From Actinophytocola algeriensis (GTDB lineage Bacteria; Actinomycetota; Actinomycetes; Mycobacteriales; Pseudonocardiaceae), in assembly GCF_014203735.1 (NCBI RefSeq), contig NZ_JACHJQ010000002.1, forward strand, positions 867,224 to 931,223: a stretch of DNA of 64,000 nt, read 5' to 3'. The notes beneath the pieces are model-generated. The model was not told the origin of the DNA and ran no database searches. It worked only from the letters and a program-made list of their open reading frames with translations. The translations under genes and the position numbers were made by a program. This document shows, piece after piece, positions 16,497 through 24,783 of the stretch. The first letter of the stretch is position 1. Every line of letters begins with the position of its first letter.

Positions 16497-16847
16497 CTAT
16501 CCCGACCGGACCGAGCCGGACCGCGACAGCGCCATCCCGCCGAAGGCCATGCCGAGGCCTCCCAGTAATACCGCCAGGAAGGCCCCGACCACTCCGTTGC
16601 CGGTGCCGGGCCCACCGTCGGCGGTGATCAGCGACAGCACACCGGCGAACGCGGCGATCAGTCCCGAGACCAGCGCCACCACGCCCCCGCGTCTGGCGAA
16701 GCGCGCACCGCCCCGGCGAGCCCGGACCTGTGCCAGCCCGCCGACGACCGCGCCGAACAGGCCCAGCAGCGCGGCCGACGTGGCCACGAGCCGTCCCGAG
16801 GTGAGGCCGTAGGAGTCGGCGAGGACGAGCAGTTCTTGCGCGGCCAT
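16497..16847 (-). CDS. Small membrane protein, DUF6223-like
   Basis: A 116-residue protein with three hydrophobic segments. It reads like DUF6223 proteins of actinomycetes: GLTSGRLVATSAALLGL, GRRGGVVALVSGLIAAFAG-type second helix and the characteristic DGGPGTGNGVVGAFLAVLLG before the last helix. The function is unknown. ATG 16847 is preceded by AAAGGAAC; the longer in-frame start lacks a ribosome-binding site. The 194-bp spacer to the plus-strand kinase shows no strong repeat. Confidence 0.75.
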   Translation of the reverse strand: MAAQELLVLADSYGLTSGRLVATSAALLGLFGAVVGGLAQVRARRGGARFARRGGVVALVSGLIAAFAGVLSLITADGGPGTGNGVVGAFLAVLLGGLGMAFGGMALSRSGSVRSG

Positions 16848-17041
16848 GAGGTGTTCCTTTCTGCCATGACTGGACGCCGTCGAGCATGTCCCGCGCACCC
16901 CCTGGCCGTCGTCGTCCGGACGCAGACACTTCGCGCTGCCGCGGACGGCGCAGAAACGGCGAAAGTACTGCGGGCGCAGTAGTTGATCGATGATCCGCGT
17001 GCGGGATTCGCCCGGCGGTCCACCTGGCTAGTGTTCAGCGC

Positions 17042-18154
17042 ATGAACAAGGGCCGGATCGCTGACTGGGCGATCGCCGTCGGCATGACGGCGATCCTCCT
17101 GGCGACCGCGCTGTCCGGGCAGAACTCCGGCTGGGGCTTCGAGGTGCTCGGCTACGTGTCCCTGGTGGCCGGGGGCATGTCCCTGGTCGCGCACCGCCAG
17201 CTGCCGGTCTTCGTGTTGTACCTGACGGGGATGAGCGCACTGCTGTACCAGGGGTTCGGCCTGGACGTGCCCGCCCTCGCGTACCTGTTCGCCGTGTACT
17301 CGGCCTTCCGGGCGGGCCACCGCCTCGCCACGGTCGCGGTCACGGTGCTCCTGCTGGCCGGCATCCCGGTCGCGCTCCTGCTCTCCCAGTACCAGTGGGA
17401 CGTCACCGAGGCGGTCGTGCACACCAGGGACGTGCTGCAGCTCGCGTGGCTGGTCGCCGCGGCCGCGGCCGGCGAGGCGGTGCGGCAGGCCGAGCGCAGG
17501 GCGGACGAGGCCGAGCGCACCCGCGAGGAGACCGCGCGCCGCCGCGCCGACGAGGAGCGGCTGCACATCGCGCGGGAGCTGCACGACTCGCTCACCCACC
17601 AGATCTCCGTCATCAAGGTGCAGGCCGAGGTCGCGGTCCACCTGGCCAGGAAACGAGGTGACCCGGTACCCGACGCCCTGCTGGCCATCCGGGACGCGGG
17701 CCGCGAGGCGGCCAGGGAACTGCGCGCGACGCTGGAGGCGCTGCGCGACGACGACGAACACCCGCGACACGGGCTCGACGACATCCCGGAACTGGTGCGC
17801 CGGGCCCGGACGGCGGGCCTCGACGCGACCCTGACGATCGAGGGCAACCGCGGCGACGTGCCCGCCACAGTGGACCGGACCGGCTACCGGATCGTCCAGG
17901 AGTCCCTCACCAACATCAGCAGGCACGCCGCGGCCGCGACCGCGTCGATCAGGATCGACTACCGCCAGGACACCCTGGTCATCCACGTCGACGACGACGG
18001 CAAGGCCGTGTCCGGCGCCGAGCCGGTGCCCGGTGTCGGGCTGCTCGGGATGCGCGAGCGCGTCACCGCCCTCGGCGGTCGCTTACAGGCGGCCCCGCGC
18101 AGCGAGGGCGGCTTCTCCGTCCACGCCGAACTCCCCGTGGACCAGACATCGTGA
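17042..18154 (+). CDS. DesK/NarX-type sensor histidine kinase
   Basis: A 370-residue kinase with five or six membrane helices (residues 8-150), a coiled coil (QAERRADEAERTREETARRR), an H-box ERLHIARELHDSLTHQIS (His near 181), an N-box ESLTNISRHA and a degenerate G-box DDDGKAV plus GLLGMRERVTALGG. The layout is the standard actinomycete HPK7 form without a periplasmic sensor. It overlaps the downstream response regulator by 4 bp. Signal and regulon are unknown. Confidence 0.93.
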   Translation: MNKGRIADWAIAVGMTAILLATALSGQNSGWGFEVLGYVSLVAGGMSLVAHRQLPVFVLYLTGMSALLYQGFGLDVPALAYLFAVYSAFRAGHRLATVAVTVLLLAGIPVALLLSQYQWDVTEAVVHTRDVLQLAWLVAAAAAGEAVRQAERRADEAERTREETARRRADEERLHIARELHDSLTHQISVIKVQAEVAVHLARKRGDPVPDALLAIRDAGREAARELRATLEALRDDDEHPRHGLDDIPELVRRARTAGLDATLTIEGNRGDVPATVDRTGYRIVQESLTNISRHAAAATASIRIDYRQDTLVIHVDDDGKAVSGAEPVPGVGLLGMRERVTALGGRLQAAPRSEGGFSVHAELPVDQTS

Positions 18155-18816
18155 TCCGCGTCCTGCTGGTCGACGACCAGCCCCTCATCCGCAGCGGTTT
18201 CCGCGCACTGCTCGACGTCGAGGACGACATCAAGGTGGTGGCCGAGGCCGCGGACGGCAGCGAGGGCGTGGCGCTGGCCAGGGAACACCTGCCCGACATC
18301 GCGCTCATCGACATCCAGATGCCGGTCGTGGACGGCATCGAGGCCACCCGGCGCATCGCGGCGGACCCGGCCCTGGCCGGGGTGCACGTGGTCATCCTGA
18401 CCAACTACGGCCTCGACGAGTACGTCTTCAACGCGCTGCGCGCCGGCGCGGCAGGCTTCCTGGTCAAGGACATCCAGCCGGAGGACTTCCTGCACGCGGT
18501 GCGGGTCGCCGCCCGTGGCGACGCGCTGCTGGCCCCGGCGATCACCCGCAAGCTGATCGACCGGTACGTCACCCAGCCGCCGGTCCCCACGACCGGGCTG
18601 AAGGAGCTGACCAACCGCGAACGCGAGGCCGTCGCCCTGGTCGCCCAGGGCCTGTCCAACGACGAGATCGCCGCCCGCCTGGTGATCAGCCCCCTGACCG
18701 CGAAAACCCACGTCAACCGCGCGATGACCAAGCTCCACGCCCGGGACCGCGCCCAACTCGTGGTCGCCGCCTACGAATCAGGCCTGGCGGCACCGCAACA
18801 GCGGCATCACACGTAG
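18151..18816 (+). CDS. NarL-family response regulator
   Basis: A 221-residue regulator: DD at 8-9, phospho-acceptor Asp in IALIDIQMP, switch Lys in FLVKDI and a LuxR HTH (LTNREREAVALVAQGLSNDEIA, SPLTAKTHVNRAMTKL). It is translationally coupled to the kinase at 17042-18154. The 3' end overlaps the convergent MFS gene by 10 bp. Confidence 0.94.
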   Translation: MIRVLLVDDQPLIRSGFRALLDVEDDIKVVAEAADGSEGVALAREHLPDIALIDIQMPVVDGIEATRRIAADPALAGVHVVILTNYGLDEYVFNALRAGAAGFLVKDIQPEDFLHAVRVAARGDALLAPAITRKLIDRYVTQPPVPTTGLKELTNREREAVALVAQGLSNDEIAARLVISPLTAKTHVNRAMTKLHARDRAQLVVAAYESGLAAPQQRHHT

Positions 18817-20009
18817 CGGTTGCGGCCCGCCAGACCGCCGAACACCGACTGACCCACCATGACGACGGTGACCATGACCAGCGGGATCGTCCAGGCGGCC
18901 GTCAGGTCGTGCAGCAGCCCGAACAGGAGCGGGCCGGGAGCGGCGATGAGGTACCCGAATCCCTGCGCCATCCCCGACAGCGACGCGGTGTCCGCGCCGT
19001 CGCGGGCCCGCAGCGCGACCGTGGTCAGCGCGAGCGAGAACACGCTCATCCCGACGCCGACGAGGATCGCCCACAGCAGGGGCGCGGCCGACGGGGCGAC
19101 GGTCAGGCCGACGGTGCCCACCACCCCGATCGCGCCGAGGCCGACGATCCACCACGTCTGGCTGCCCTGCCGGGCGGCGATCGCCGGGACGACCAGGCTG
19201 ATCGGCACGGCCAGCAGCGACATCAGGCCCTGCAGCAGGCCCGCGTCGCTCCTGCTCACGCCCGCGTCCATCAGCACCTGCGGGAACCAGCCCATGACGA
19301 TGTACGCGACGTACGCCTGCAGCCCGAAGAAGACCGTCACGATCCACGCCAGCGGGCTGCGCAGCAGCGAACGACCGCGTTCCTGGCGAGCGGTACCCGC
19401 GCCACCACGCAGACGGCGAAGGACCAGGAGCCACACGACCAGCGCGGCGACCGCCAGCACCGCCCAGCCCGCCCACGCCGCACGCCAGCCGCCGAGCAGG
19501 TCGTCCATCGGTGGGGTGGCCGCCGAGCCGAACGCGGCGCCCCCCTGCAGCGCCGCGGTGTACACGCCGGTCATCAGGCCGACCCTGGCCGGGAAGTTGT
19601 CCTTCACCACCACGGGAATGAGCACGTTCGCCAGCGCGATGCCCGCGCTCGCGACCAGGGTGCCGCCGAGCACGACCAGCGGGCCGTCGAGCACCCGGAC
19701 CACGAGACCGACCGCGAGCACACCGAGCGCGAGCGCCACGGCCGCGCCGATGCCCACCCGGCGGGCCAGCGCGGGTGCGGCAAGCCCGGCTACGGCGAAG
19801 CACAACCCGGGCATCGTGGTGAGCAGCCCCGCCCAGGTCGCGGTGGCACCGAGGTCGGCCTGCGCCCTGTCCAGCAGCGGGCCGACGCTGGTCACGGCAG
19901 GTCGCAGGTTCAGCGCGGCGAGCACGACGGCCACCGCGAGCAACGCCCCGCCCGTGACGGCGACCGGCGCCGCGACACGCGAACGTTCCAGCTGAGGCTT
20001 TACGGGCAC
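18807..20009 (-). CDS. MFS transporter of the CynX/NimT type
   Basis: A 400-residue protein with 12 membrane helices. LAALNLRPAVTSVGPLLD in the first helix-loop region, LLTTMPGLCFAVAGL, and the NVLIPVVVKDNFPARVGLMTG motif are strongly characteristic of the CynX/NimT (cyanate/2-nitroimidazole) MFS subgroup. GTG 20009 is chosen because it begins the short basic N terminus before helix 1; further upstream lies the divergent GntR gene. The shared 49-bp promoter region suggests control by that regulator. The substrate is unknown. Confidence 0.9.
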   Translation of the reverse strand: MPVKPQLERSRVAAPVAVTGGALLAVAVVLAALNLRPAVTSVGPLLDRAQADLGATATWAGLLTTMPGLCFAVAGLAAPALARRVGIGAAVALALGVLAVGLVVRVLDGPLVVLGGTLVASAGIALANVLIPVVVKDNFPARVGLMTGVYTAALQGGAAFGSAATPPMDDLLGGWRAAWAGWAVLAVAALVVWLLVLRRLRGGAGTARQERGRSLLRSPLAWIVTVFFGLQAYVAYIVMGWFPQVLMDAGVSRSDAGLLQGLMSLLAVPISLVVPAIAARQGSQTWWIVGLGAIGVVGTVGLTVAPSAAPLLWAILVGVGMSVFSLALTTVALRARDGADTASLSGMAQGFGYLIAAPGPLLFGLLHDLTAAWTIPLVMVTVVMVGQSVFGGLAGRNRYV

Positions 20010-20058
20010 ACCCAGTACTATAGGCAAACGTAGGATGATTGGTTGAAAGGATGTCCCT

Positions 20059-20733
20059 GTGCCGCTCGCCACTACGAGACGTGCCGGCCTGGTCGACCAG
20101 GTCATCGAGCAGCTGCGGGACGCGGTCCGGCAGGGCGAGTGGCGCATCGGCACGCGCATCCCGACCGAACCGGAACTCGTCGCGACCCTCGGCGTGGGGC
20201 GCAACACCGTCCGCGAGGCGGTGCGGGCGCTGTCGCACAGCGGGCTCCTGGAAGTGCGGCAGGGCGACGGCACCTACGTGCGTGCCACGAGCGAGGTGTC
20301 GGGTGCGATCCGCAGGCTGTGCGGCACCGAGCTGCGGGAAGCGCTGCAGGTCCGGCGCATGCTCGAAGTGGAGGGCGCCCGCCTGGCCGCGACCGCGCGC
20401 ACCGAAGAAGAGCTGGCCCGGCTACGCGAACTGCACGACCAGCGCGACGCCGCACAACGCGAAGCCCGGTTCGACGACTTCGTCCACGCCGACGCGGAGT
20501 TCCACCTCGCCGTCGTGCGGTGCGGGCACAACGCGCTGCTGACCGAGCTGTACCGCGGCCTGACCGAGGTGGTCACGGCCTCGGTCGCGGCCACCGCCAA
20601 CGAGAAACTGGGCCCCGCCGAACGCATCGAGCACCACGGCATCCTGAACGCCATAGCCGACCGCGACCCCGCCCGTGCCGCGGTGGAGGCGGCGGAGTTC
20701 CTGGACGAACTGCTGGCGGGGCTGGACAGCTGA
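20059..20733 (+). CDS. GntR-family (FadR subfamily) transcriptional regulator
   Basis: A 224-residue regulator. The N-terminal winged HTH (LVDQVIEQLRDAVRQGEW, IPTEPELVATLGVGRNTVREAVRAL, GLLEVRQGDGTYV) is followed by an all-helical FCD effector domain with the metal-binding style motif DAEFHLAVVRCGHN and, later, EHHGILNAIADRD. The start is GTG 20059, with AAAGGATG 5' of it. It faces the MFS gene across 49 bp and probably represses it. A 15-bp hairpin immediately follows its stop. Confidence 0.92.
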   Translation: MPLATTRRAGLVDQVIEQLRDAVRQGEWRIGTRIPTEPELVATLGVGRNTVREAVRALSHSGLLEVRQGDGTYVRATSEVSGAIRRLCGTELREALQVRRMLEVEGARLAATARTEEELARLRELHDQRDAAQREARFDDFVHADAEFHLAVVRCGHNALLTELYRGLTEVVTASVAATANEKLGPAERIEHHGILNAIADRDPARAAVEAAEFLDELLAGLDS

Positions 20734-20762
20734 CACGGGTCCGCCGCGGCGGACCCGTGTCA
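20731..20762. terminator. Strong bidirectional hairpin terminator
   Basis: Perfect inverted repeat with 15-nt arms (TGACACGGGTCCGCC and its complement) and a 2-nt nominal loop. It begins at the GntR stop codon and lies 16 bp from the 3' end of the convergent small gene, so it serves both. Confidence 0.8.
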
Positions 20763-20777
20763 GTGCGCGTTCAGAGA

Positions 20778-21020
20778 TCAGAACGGCGACTTGCCACGCC
20801 CCTGACGACCGGCCTGCGCGCTCTTCCCCATCGCCTTCTGGGACTGGGAGAACGGCTTGCGCAGCCAGCGCCCCAACGGGCCGGGGGCCTTGCCTGCCAC
20901 GGCACCGCCCGCACCCGCGGTCTTCTGCGCCCCACGCTCCGGCCCCCGCGACAGCCGAGGCACGACGAACGCCAGCACCAGCAACAACACACAGACACCG
21001 ATGACGATTCCGACAACCAT
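20778..21020 (-). CDS. Small single-pass membrane protein, DUF6411-like
   Basis: An 80-residue protein with one N-terminal helix (MVVGIVIGVCVLLLVLAFVV) then a basic, glycine/serine-rich cytoplasmic tail: PRLSRGPERGAQKTAGAG, LGRWLRKPF and a GKS-rich end. The order helix, PRLSR, KAPG, LRKPF matches what I remember of DUF6411 proteins, a family without known function. It is probably monocistronic. Confidence 0.65.
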   Translation of the reverse strand: MVVGIVIGVCVLLLVLAFVVPRLSRGPERGAQKTAGAGGAVAGKAPGPLGRWLRKPFSQSQKAMGKSAQAGRQGRGKSPF

Positions 21021-21161
21021 TGCGACAACTCCCTTCCCAGAAGGACTACCCGCAACCGGGTGACCCCATGCACGGAATGATCACGAGTTCCGGTCGGCCG
21101 CCAGGTCCCGCTCAACGGAGAGCGCTGGCACGTAAGCTGTACGTGCGAAAGGATGGTGCCC

Positions 21162-21497
21162 GTGCCCGAACCGATCCTGGTGTCCATCGCCGCCGCGCTT
21201 GCGGCCAAGTCGGCGACGTCGCTCTACGAGTTGGTGAAACGGCGGTTCGCCGGCCGGCAGGAGGCCGAGGCGGCGCTCGAGGCGGCGGACGGCGCCCAAC
21301 CGGACTCACCCGAGGTGGTGGCGCTGGCAGATCGGCTGGCCGAGGAGGAGACCCAGGACCCCGCGTTCGGGGTGGAGCTGCGGCAGGTGTGGCAGCAGAC
21401 CAGCGCGAGCGGCGACGGTGTGGTCAACCAGATCACCGGGAACGTGTCGGGCAAGGTCGTGCAGGCGCGCGACATCGAAGGCGGCATCAGCTTCTGA
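21162..21497 (+). CDS. Bell-like (HeLo-like) small effector with C-terminal RHIM-like amyloid signalling motif
   Basis: A 111-residue protein. The N terminus (EPILVSIAAALAAKSATSLY, then ELVKRRF) is an amphipathic to hydrophobic helix of the kind described for bacterial Bell domains, which are compared with the membrane-targeting HeLo and MLKL domains. Two more predicted helices follow (EAEAALEAAD, EVVALADRLAEEET). The last 24 residues, VNQITGNVSGKVVQARDIEG plus GISF, form a short beta-arch-type motif with a V-Q-A core, like the actinobacterial RHIM-like BASS motifs. The downstream SEFIR protein ends in almost the same motif. GTG 21162 is preferred because AAGGA lies 9 nt upstream; ATG 21153 abuts it. 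The likely role is amyloid-triggered membrane disruption; this is inference from family resemblance. Confidence 0.75.
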   Translation: MPEPILVSIAAALAAKSATSLYELVKRRFAGRQEAEAALEAADGAQPDSPEVVALADRLAEEETQDPAFGVELRQVWQQTSASGDGVVNQITGNVSGKVVQARDIEGGISF

Positions 21498-21515
21498 CAC
21501 CGTGTGGGTGAAGAG

Positions 21516-22139
21516 ATGGCAGTACCGAAGGTGTTCGTCTCCTACGCACACGAGTCCGGCGCGCACAAGGCACAGGTACTCGCCTTCGCCACCTTCCTGC
21601 GCGACGCCGGCATCGAGGTCGTGCTGGACGCCTGGTCGGACGACGCCAGGCAGGACTGGTACGCGTGGGCCATCCGGGAGATGACCGCCGCCGACCACGT
21701 CCTCGTCATCGCGTCGGAGCGGTACCGGGTGACCGGCGACGGGAACGGTCCGAACCTCGAGAACCGCGGGCTGCAGGCGGAGGCCGCGCTCCTGCGGGAA
21801 CTCGTCCACGCCGACCGCGCCACCTGGCTCCCCAAGGTCCTGCCCGTCGTCCTGCCCGGCCACACCGTCGACGAGATCCCGCTGTTCCTCCAGCCGCACA
21901 CGGCGAGCCACTACCTCGTGACCTCGATCGACACCACCGGCACCGAGGAGCTGCTGCGGGTGGTCCTGCGCCGATCCCGCCACCTCGTGCCGGAGGCCGG
22001 CGCCGCGCGACCCGCGCCGCCGGAGCCCGCACAGGTGCGCGACGCACTCGAACGGGCCCCGGCGGTCAACCAGATCAACGGCACGGTCCACGGCAAGGTC
22101 ATCCAGGCCGACACCATCATCGGCGACATCCACCTCTGA
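21516..22139 (+). CDS. SEFIR/TIR-like domain protein with C-terminal RHIM-like amyloid signalling motif
   Basis: A 207-residue protein. Residues 4-150 form a SEFIR (TIR-related) domain: KVFVSYAHES, FLRDAGIEVVLDAW, MTAADHVLVIASERY and GLQAEAALLRELV, whose Glu falls where TIR NADases have their catalytic Glu. After a Pro/Ala-rich linker the chain ends in VNQINGTVHGKVIQADTI and GDIHL, a near-copy of the tail of the upstream Bell-like protein (N-Q-I-x-G-x-V-x-G-K-V-[VI]-Q-A). In bacteria SEFIR/TIR proteins act in immunity or death pathways by NAD+ cleavage or signalling. ATG 21516 follows GAAG closely; GTG 21504 is an alternative start. The gene lies under 20 bp from the upstream gene, so the two form one operon. 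Confidence 0.8.
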   Translation: MAVPKVFVSYAHESGAHKAQVLAFATFLRDAGIEVVLDAWSDDARQDWYAWAIREMTAADHVLVIASERYRVTGDGNGPNLENRGLQAEAALLRELVHADRATWLPKVLPVVLPGHTVDEIPLFLQPHTASHYLVTSIDTTGTEELLRVVLRRSRHLVPEAGAARPAPPEPAQVRDALERAPAVNQINGTVHGKVIQADTIIGDIHL

Positions 22140-22173
22140 CCGGCAGCCGCCGGTGGAGCGCGCGCCGGACCGG

Positions 22174-23901
22174 CTACTCCACGAGCTTCCCGGTGCTGGA
22201 CACCTCGCGGATGAGCCCGGCGATCTCCTCCGGCACCGGAGGAACGGGTTCCCGCTCGATCCGGCCGGGACCAGCCCAGACCAGGTTCACCCGCATCGAC
22301 TCGTCGAGGTGCGGGTGGTCGGTCCGGTTGTGGCAGCCACGGGTTTCGCGGCGCTCGAGCGCCGCCTCCAGGGTCGCGCGGGCGGCGAGCGCGGCGGCCT
22401 TGAGGTCGAACGCGTGCGCGAGGTCCTGGAACCCCGCGAGGTCCGGGTGGACGCCGACGTGCGTCATCCGGTCCTCGACCTCGTCCAGTTCGGACAGACC
22501 GGCCCGCAGCCCGGCCTCGTCGCGGACGACGCCCGCGTGCTCGGTCATCGTGTTCCGCAGGGCCCGCTGCAGGGCGCGGACGTTCTCCGGCCCGTCGGCG
22601 GCGAGCAACTCGTCGACCTCGCCGCGCGCGTCCGGCAACGCGGCGCGCGACCGCTGCTGCGCGGGCAGTTCCATGGAGTACGTCGCCGCCGCCGCGCCGA
22701 CGAGCCTGCCGTAGACGAGCAGCTCGGTCAGGGAGTTGCCGCCGAGCCGGTTCGCCCCGTGCAGCCCGCTCGCGGCCTCGCCGATCGCGTACAGGCCCTC
22801 GACGTCCGTCCCGTGGTCGTCGGGCCGGACCCACACGCCGCCCATGGAGTAGTGCGCGGTCGGCGCGATCTCGACGGGGTCGCGGGTGATGTCGAGCATC
22901 TGCAGCTCCAGCAGTGTCTGGTAGACCCTCGGCAGCCGCTGCGTGATCGTCTCCCGCGCCAGGTGCGACACGTCGAGCCACACCCCGCCGTTCGGTGTGC
23001 CGCGGCCCTCCTTGATCTCCGTGTACGCGGCGAGCGCCACCCGGTCCCGTGTGGACAGTTCCATCCGCTCCGGGTCGTAGCGCGCCATGAAGCGCTCGCC
23101 CAGCGCGTTGCGCAGCTGCCCGCCTTCCCCGCGCGCCGCTTCCGACACCAGCGTGCCCGCCGCGTTCTCGGGCTCGAGCAGACCGGAAGGGTGGAACTGC
23201 ACCAGCTCGGGGTCGCGGATGCGGCCGCCGGCCAGCACGGCGAGCCGGAACGAGTCGCCGGTGTTCTCGTCGCGCCGCGAGGACGTGCGGCGCCAGATGC
23301 GGGTGTGCCCGCCCGCGGCGAGGATCACCGCGTCGGCCCGGATCACGTGCCGGGCGCCGGTGTCCAGGTCGAAGCCGTACGCACCGAACACCACGTTGTC
23401 CCGCACCAGGATCCGCGTGATGTAGAGGTTGTCGAGCACCGGGACCTTCAGCTGCGCGGCCCGGTTCACGAGCGTTCGCTGGATCTCCAGCCCGGTGTAG
23501 TCCCCCGCGAACGCGGTGCGCCGGTAGGTGTGCGCGCCGAAGAACCGCTGCGAGATCCGCCCGTCGGCCTCACGGGCGAACGGCATGCCCCACCGCTCCA
23601 GGTCCCGGATGCCGCGCGCGGCGTTCTCGGTGACGATCCGCACGGTGTCCGGGTGGGCGAGGAAGTAGCTCTCCTTGATGGTGTCGGCGGCGTGCTGCTG
23701 CCACGTGTCCGCCGCGTCCATCGTCGCGAGCGCCGCGTTGATGCCTCCGGCGGCGAGGGTGGTGTGCGCGTCGGCCTTCGGGCGTTTGCCGACGACGAGC
23801 ACGTCGACGCCGCGCTCGGCCAGCTCGATCGCGGCCCGGAGCCCGGCCCCACCGGTGCCGATGACCAGGACCGAGGCCGCGATCTGCTGTTCCTGTGTCA
23901 C
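22174..23901 (-). CDS. Fumarate reductase/succinate dehydrogenase-type flavoprotein subunit
   Basis: A 575-residue FAD enzyme. The Rossmann motif VLVIGTGGAGLRAAI is at 11-25; ADAHTTLAAGGINAAL holds His46, at the position that carries covalent FAD in SdhA/FrdA; FHPSGL, RGEGGQLRN, HYSMGGVWV and GLHGANRLGGNSLTELLVYG are the substrate and FAD-binding blocks. Similarity extends over the full length, including the C-terminal helical domain. No iron-sulfur (sdhB) or membrane subunit gene is within reach, which is odd for a respiratory complex; a soluble fumarate-reductase or L-aspartate-oxidase-like role cannot be excluded. GTG 23901 overlaps the stop of the upstream SDR gene by 4 bp, so the two are co-translated. 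Confidence 0.88.
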   Translation of the reverse strand: MTQEQQIAASVLVIGTGGAGLRAAIELAERGVDVLVVGKRPKADAHTTLAAGGINAALATMDAADTWQQHAADTIKESYFLAHPDTVRIVTENAARGIRDLERWGMPFAREADGRISQRFFGAHTYRRTAFAGDYTGLEIQRTLVNRAAQLKVPVLDNLYITRILVRDNVVFGAYGFDLDTGARHVIRADAVILAAGGHTRIWRRTSSRRDENTGDSFRLAVLAGGRIRDPELVQFHPSGLLEPENAAGTLVSEAARGEGGQLRNALGERFMARYDPERMELSTRDRVALAAYTEIKEGRGTPNGGVWLDVSHLARETITQRLPRVYQTLLELQMLDITRDPVEIAPTAHYSMGGVWVRPDDHGTDVEGLYAIGEAASGLHGANRLGGNSLTELLVYGRLVGAAAATYSMELPAQQRSRAALPDARGEVDELLAADGPENVRALQRALRNTMTEHAGVVRDEAGLRAGLSELDEVEDRMTHVGVHPDLAGFQDLAHAFDLKAAALAARATLEAALERRETRGCHNRTDHPHLDESMRVNLVWAGPGRIEREPVPPVPEEIAGLIREVSSTGKLVE

Positions 23902-24653
23902 TTGACCGGCGGGTTGGCCGGCAGCCAGTCCGCGAGGCGGGTCCCGGCCAGCTGGGCGCCCGGTCCCGGCAGCAGGCCGTCCTTGCCCGGCTTCGCCCCG
24001 AAGTAGCGGGCCTCGTCGTCGGTCACGACCGTCCTCGGGTCCGCGCGGAACGCCAGTCCCTGGCGGATCCATTCGTCCATCGTGAGCACCTCGGGCCCGG
24101 CGATCTCGATGGTGGCGTTGAGCGGTTCCCCGGCCGCGGTCCGCGCCACCACGGTGGCGACGTCCTGCGCCGCGATCGGCTGCACACCCGCCGCGGGCAG
24201 GCGGACGGTGCCGCCGTCGGTGGCGGAGTGGGCGATCCCGCCGACGAACTCGAGGAACTGCGTCGCGCGCACGATCGAGTACGGGATCCCCGACTCCTTG
24301 ATCAGGTCCTCCTGCACGACCTTCGCCCGCAGGTAACCGGCCTCCGGCAGCCGGTCGCTCCCGACGACCGACAGCGCGACGTAGTGGCCCACACCGGCGT
24401 CCCGGCCCGCGCCCGCGATGTTCCCGGTCGCGGTGCGGAAGAACGCCAGCACGTCGTCGTCGGCGAACGACGGCGAGTTCGACACGTCGACCACCACCTG
24501 CGCGTCCCGCAGGACCTCCTTGAGCCCTTCTCCGGTGAGCGTGTTCACGCCGGAGGCCGGCGAGGCCGCGACCGCCTCGTGCCCGTGCTCGGACAGCATG
24601 CGCACGACCTTCGACCCGATGAGGCCGGTACCGCCGATGACAACGATCTTCAT
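23898..24653 (-). CDS. NmrA-like atypical short-chain dehydrogenase / NAD(P)-binding protein
   Basis: A 251-residue single Rossmann protein: MKIVVIGGTGLIGSKVVRML is the glycine-rich NAD(P) site, VVVDVSNSPSF and HYVALSVVGSDRLPEAGYLRAK follow. The Y-x-x-x-K pair in GYLRAK and the IPYSIVRATQFLEFV segment are typical of NmrA/atypical SDR proteins. ATG 24653 has AGGAAAGG upstream. The gene is coupled to the flavoprotein by a 4-bp overlap, which suggests a shared redox pathway, but the substrate cannot be read from the sequence. Confidence 0.88.
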   Translation of the reverse strand: MKIVVIGGTGLIGSKVVRMLSEHGHEAVAASPASGVNTLTGEGLKEVLRDAQVVVDVSNSPSFADDDVLAFFRTATGNIAGAGRDAGVGHYVALSVVGSDRLPEAGYLRAKVVQEDLIKESGIPYSIVRATQFLEFVGGIAHSATDGGTVRLPAAGVQPIAAQDVATVVARTAAGEPLNATIEIAGPEVLTMDEWIRQGLAFRADPRTVVTDDEARYFGAKPGKDGLLPGPGAQLAGTRLADWLPANPPVK

Positions 24654-24783
24654 GATGCGCCTTTCCTGGAAGTACGTCGGACAACCAGCTAAGACAGGGC
24701 AGCCCCGCGTTCTGTGACAGCGGCGCCGAAAGGGCAACTGGGATTGGTCGCGCGTCACCGCGCCGGCGCGCTACGGTCCGAAG

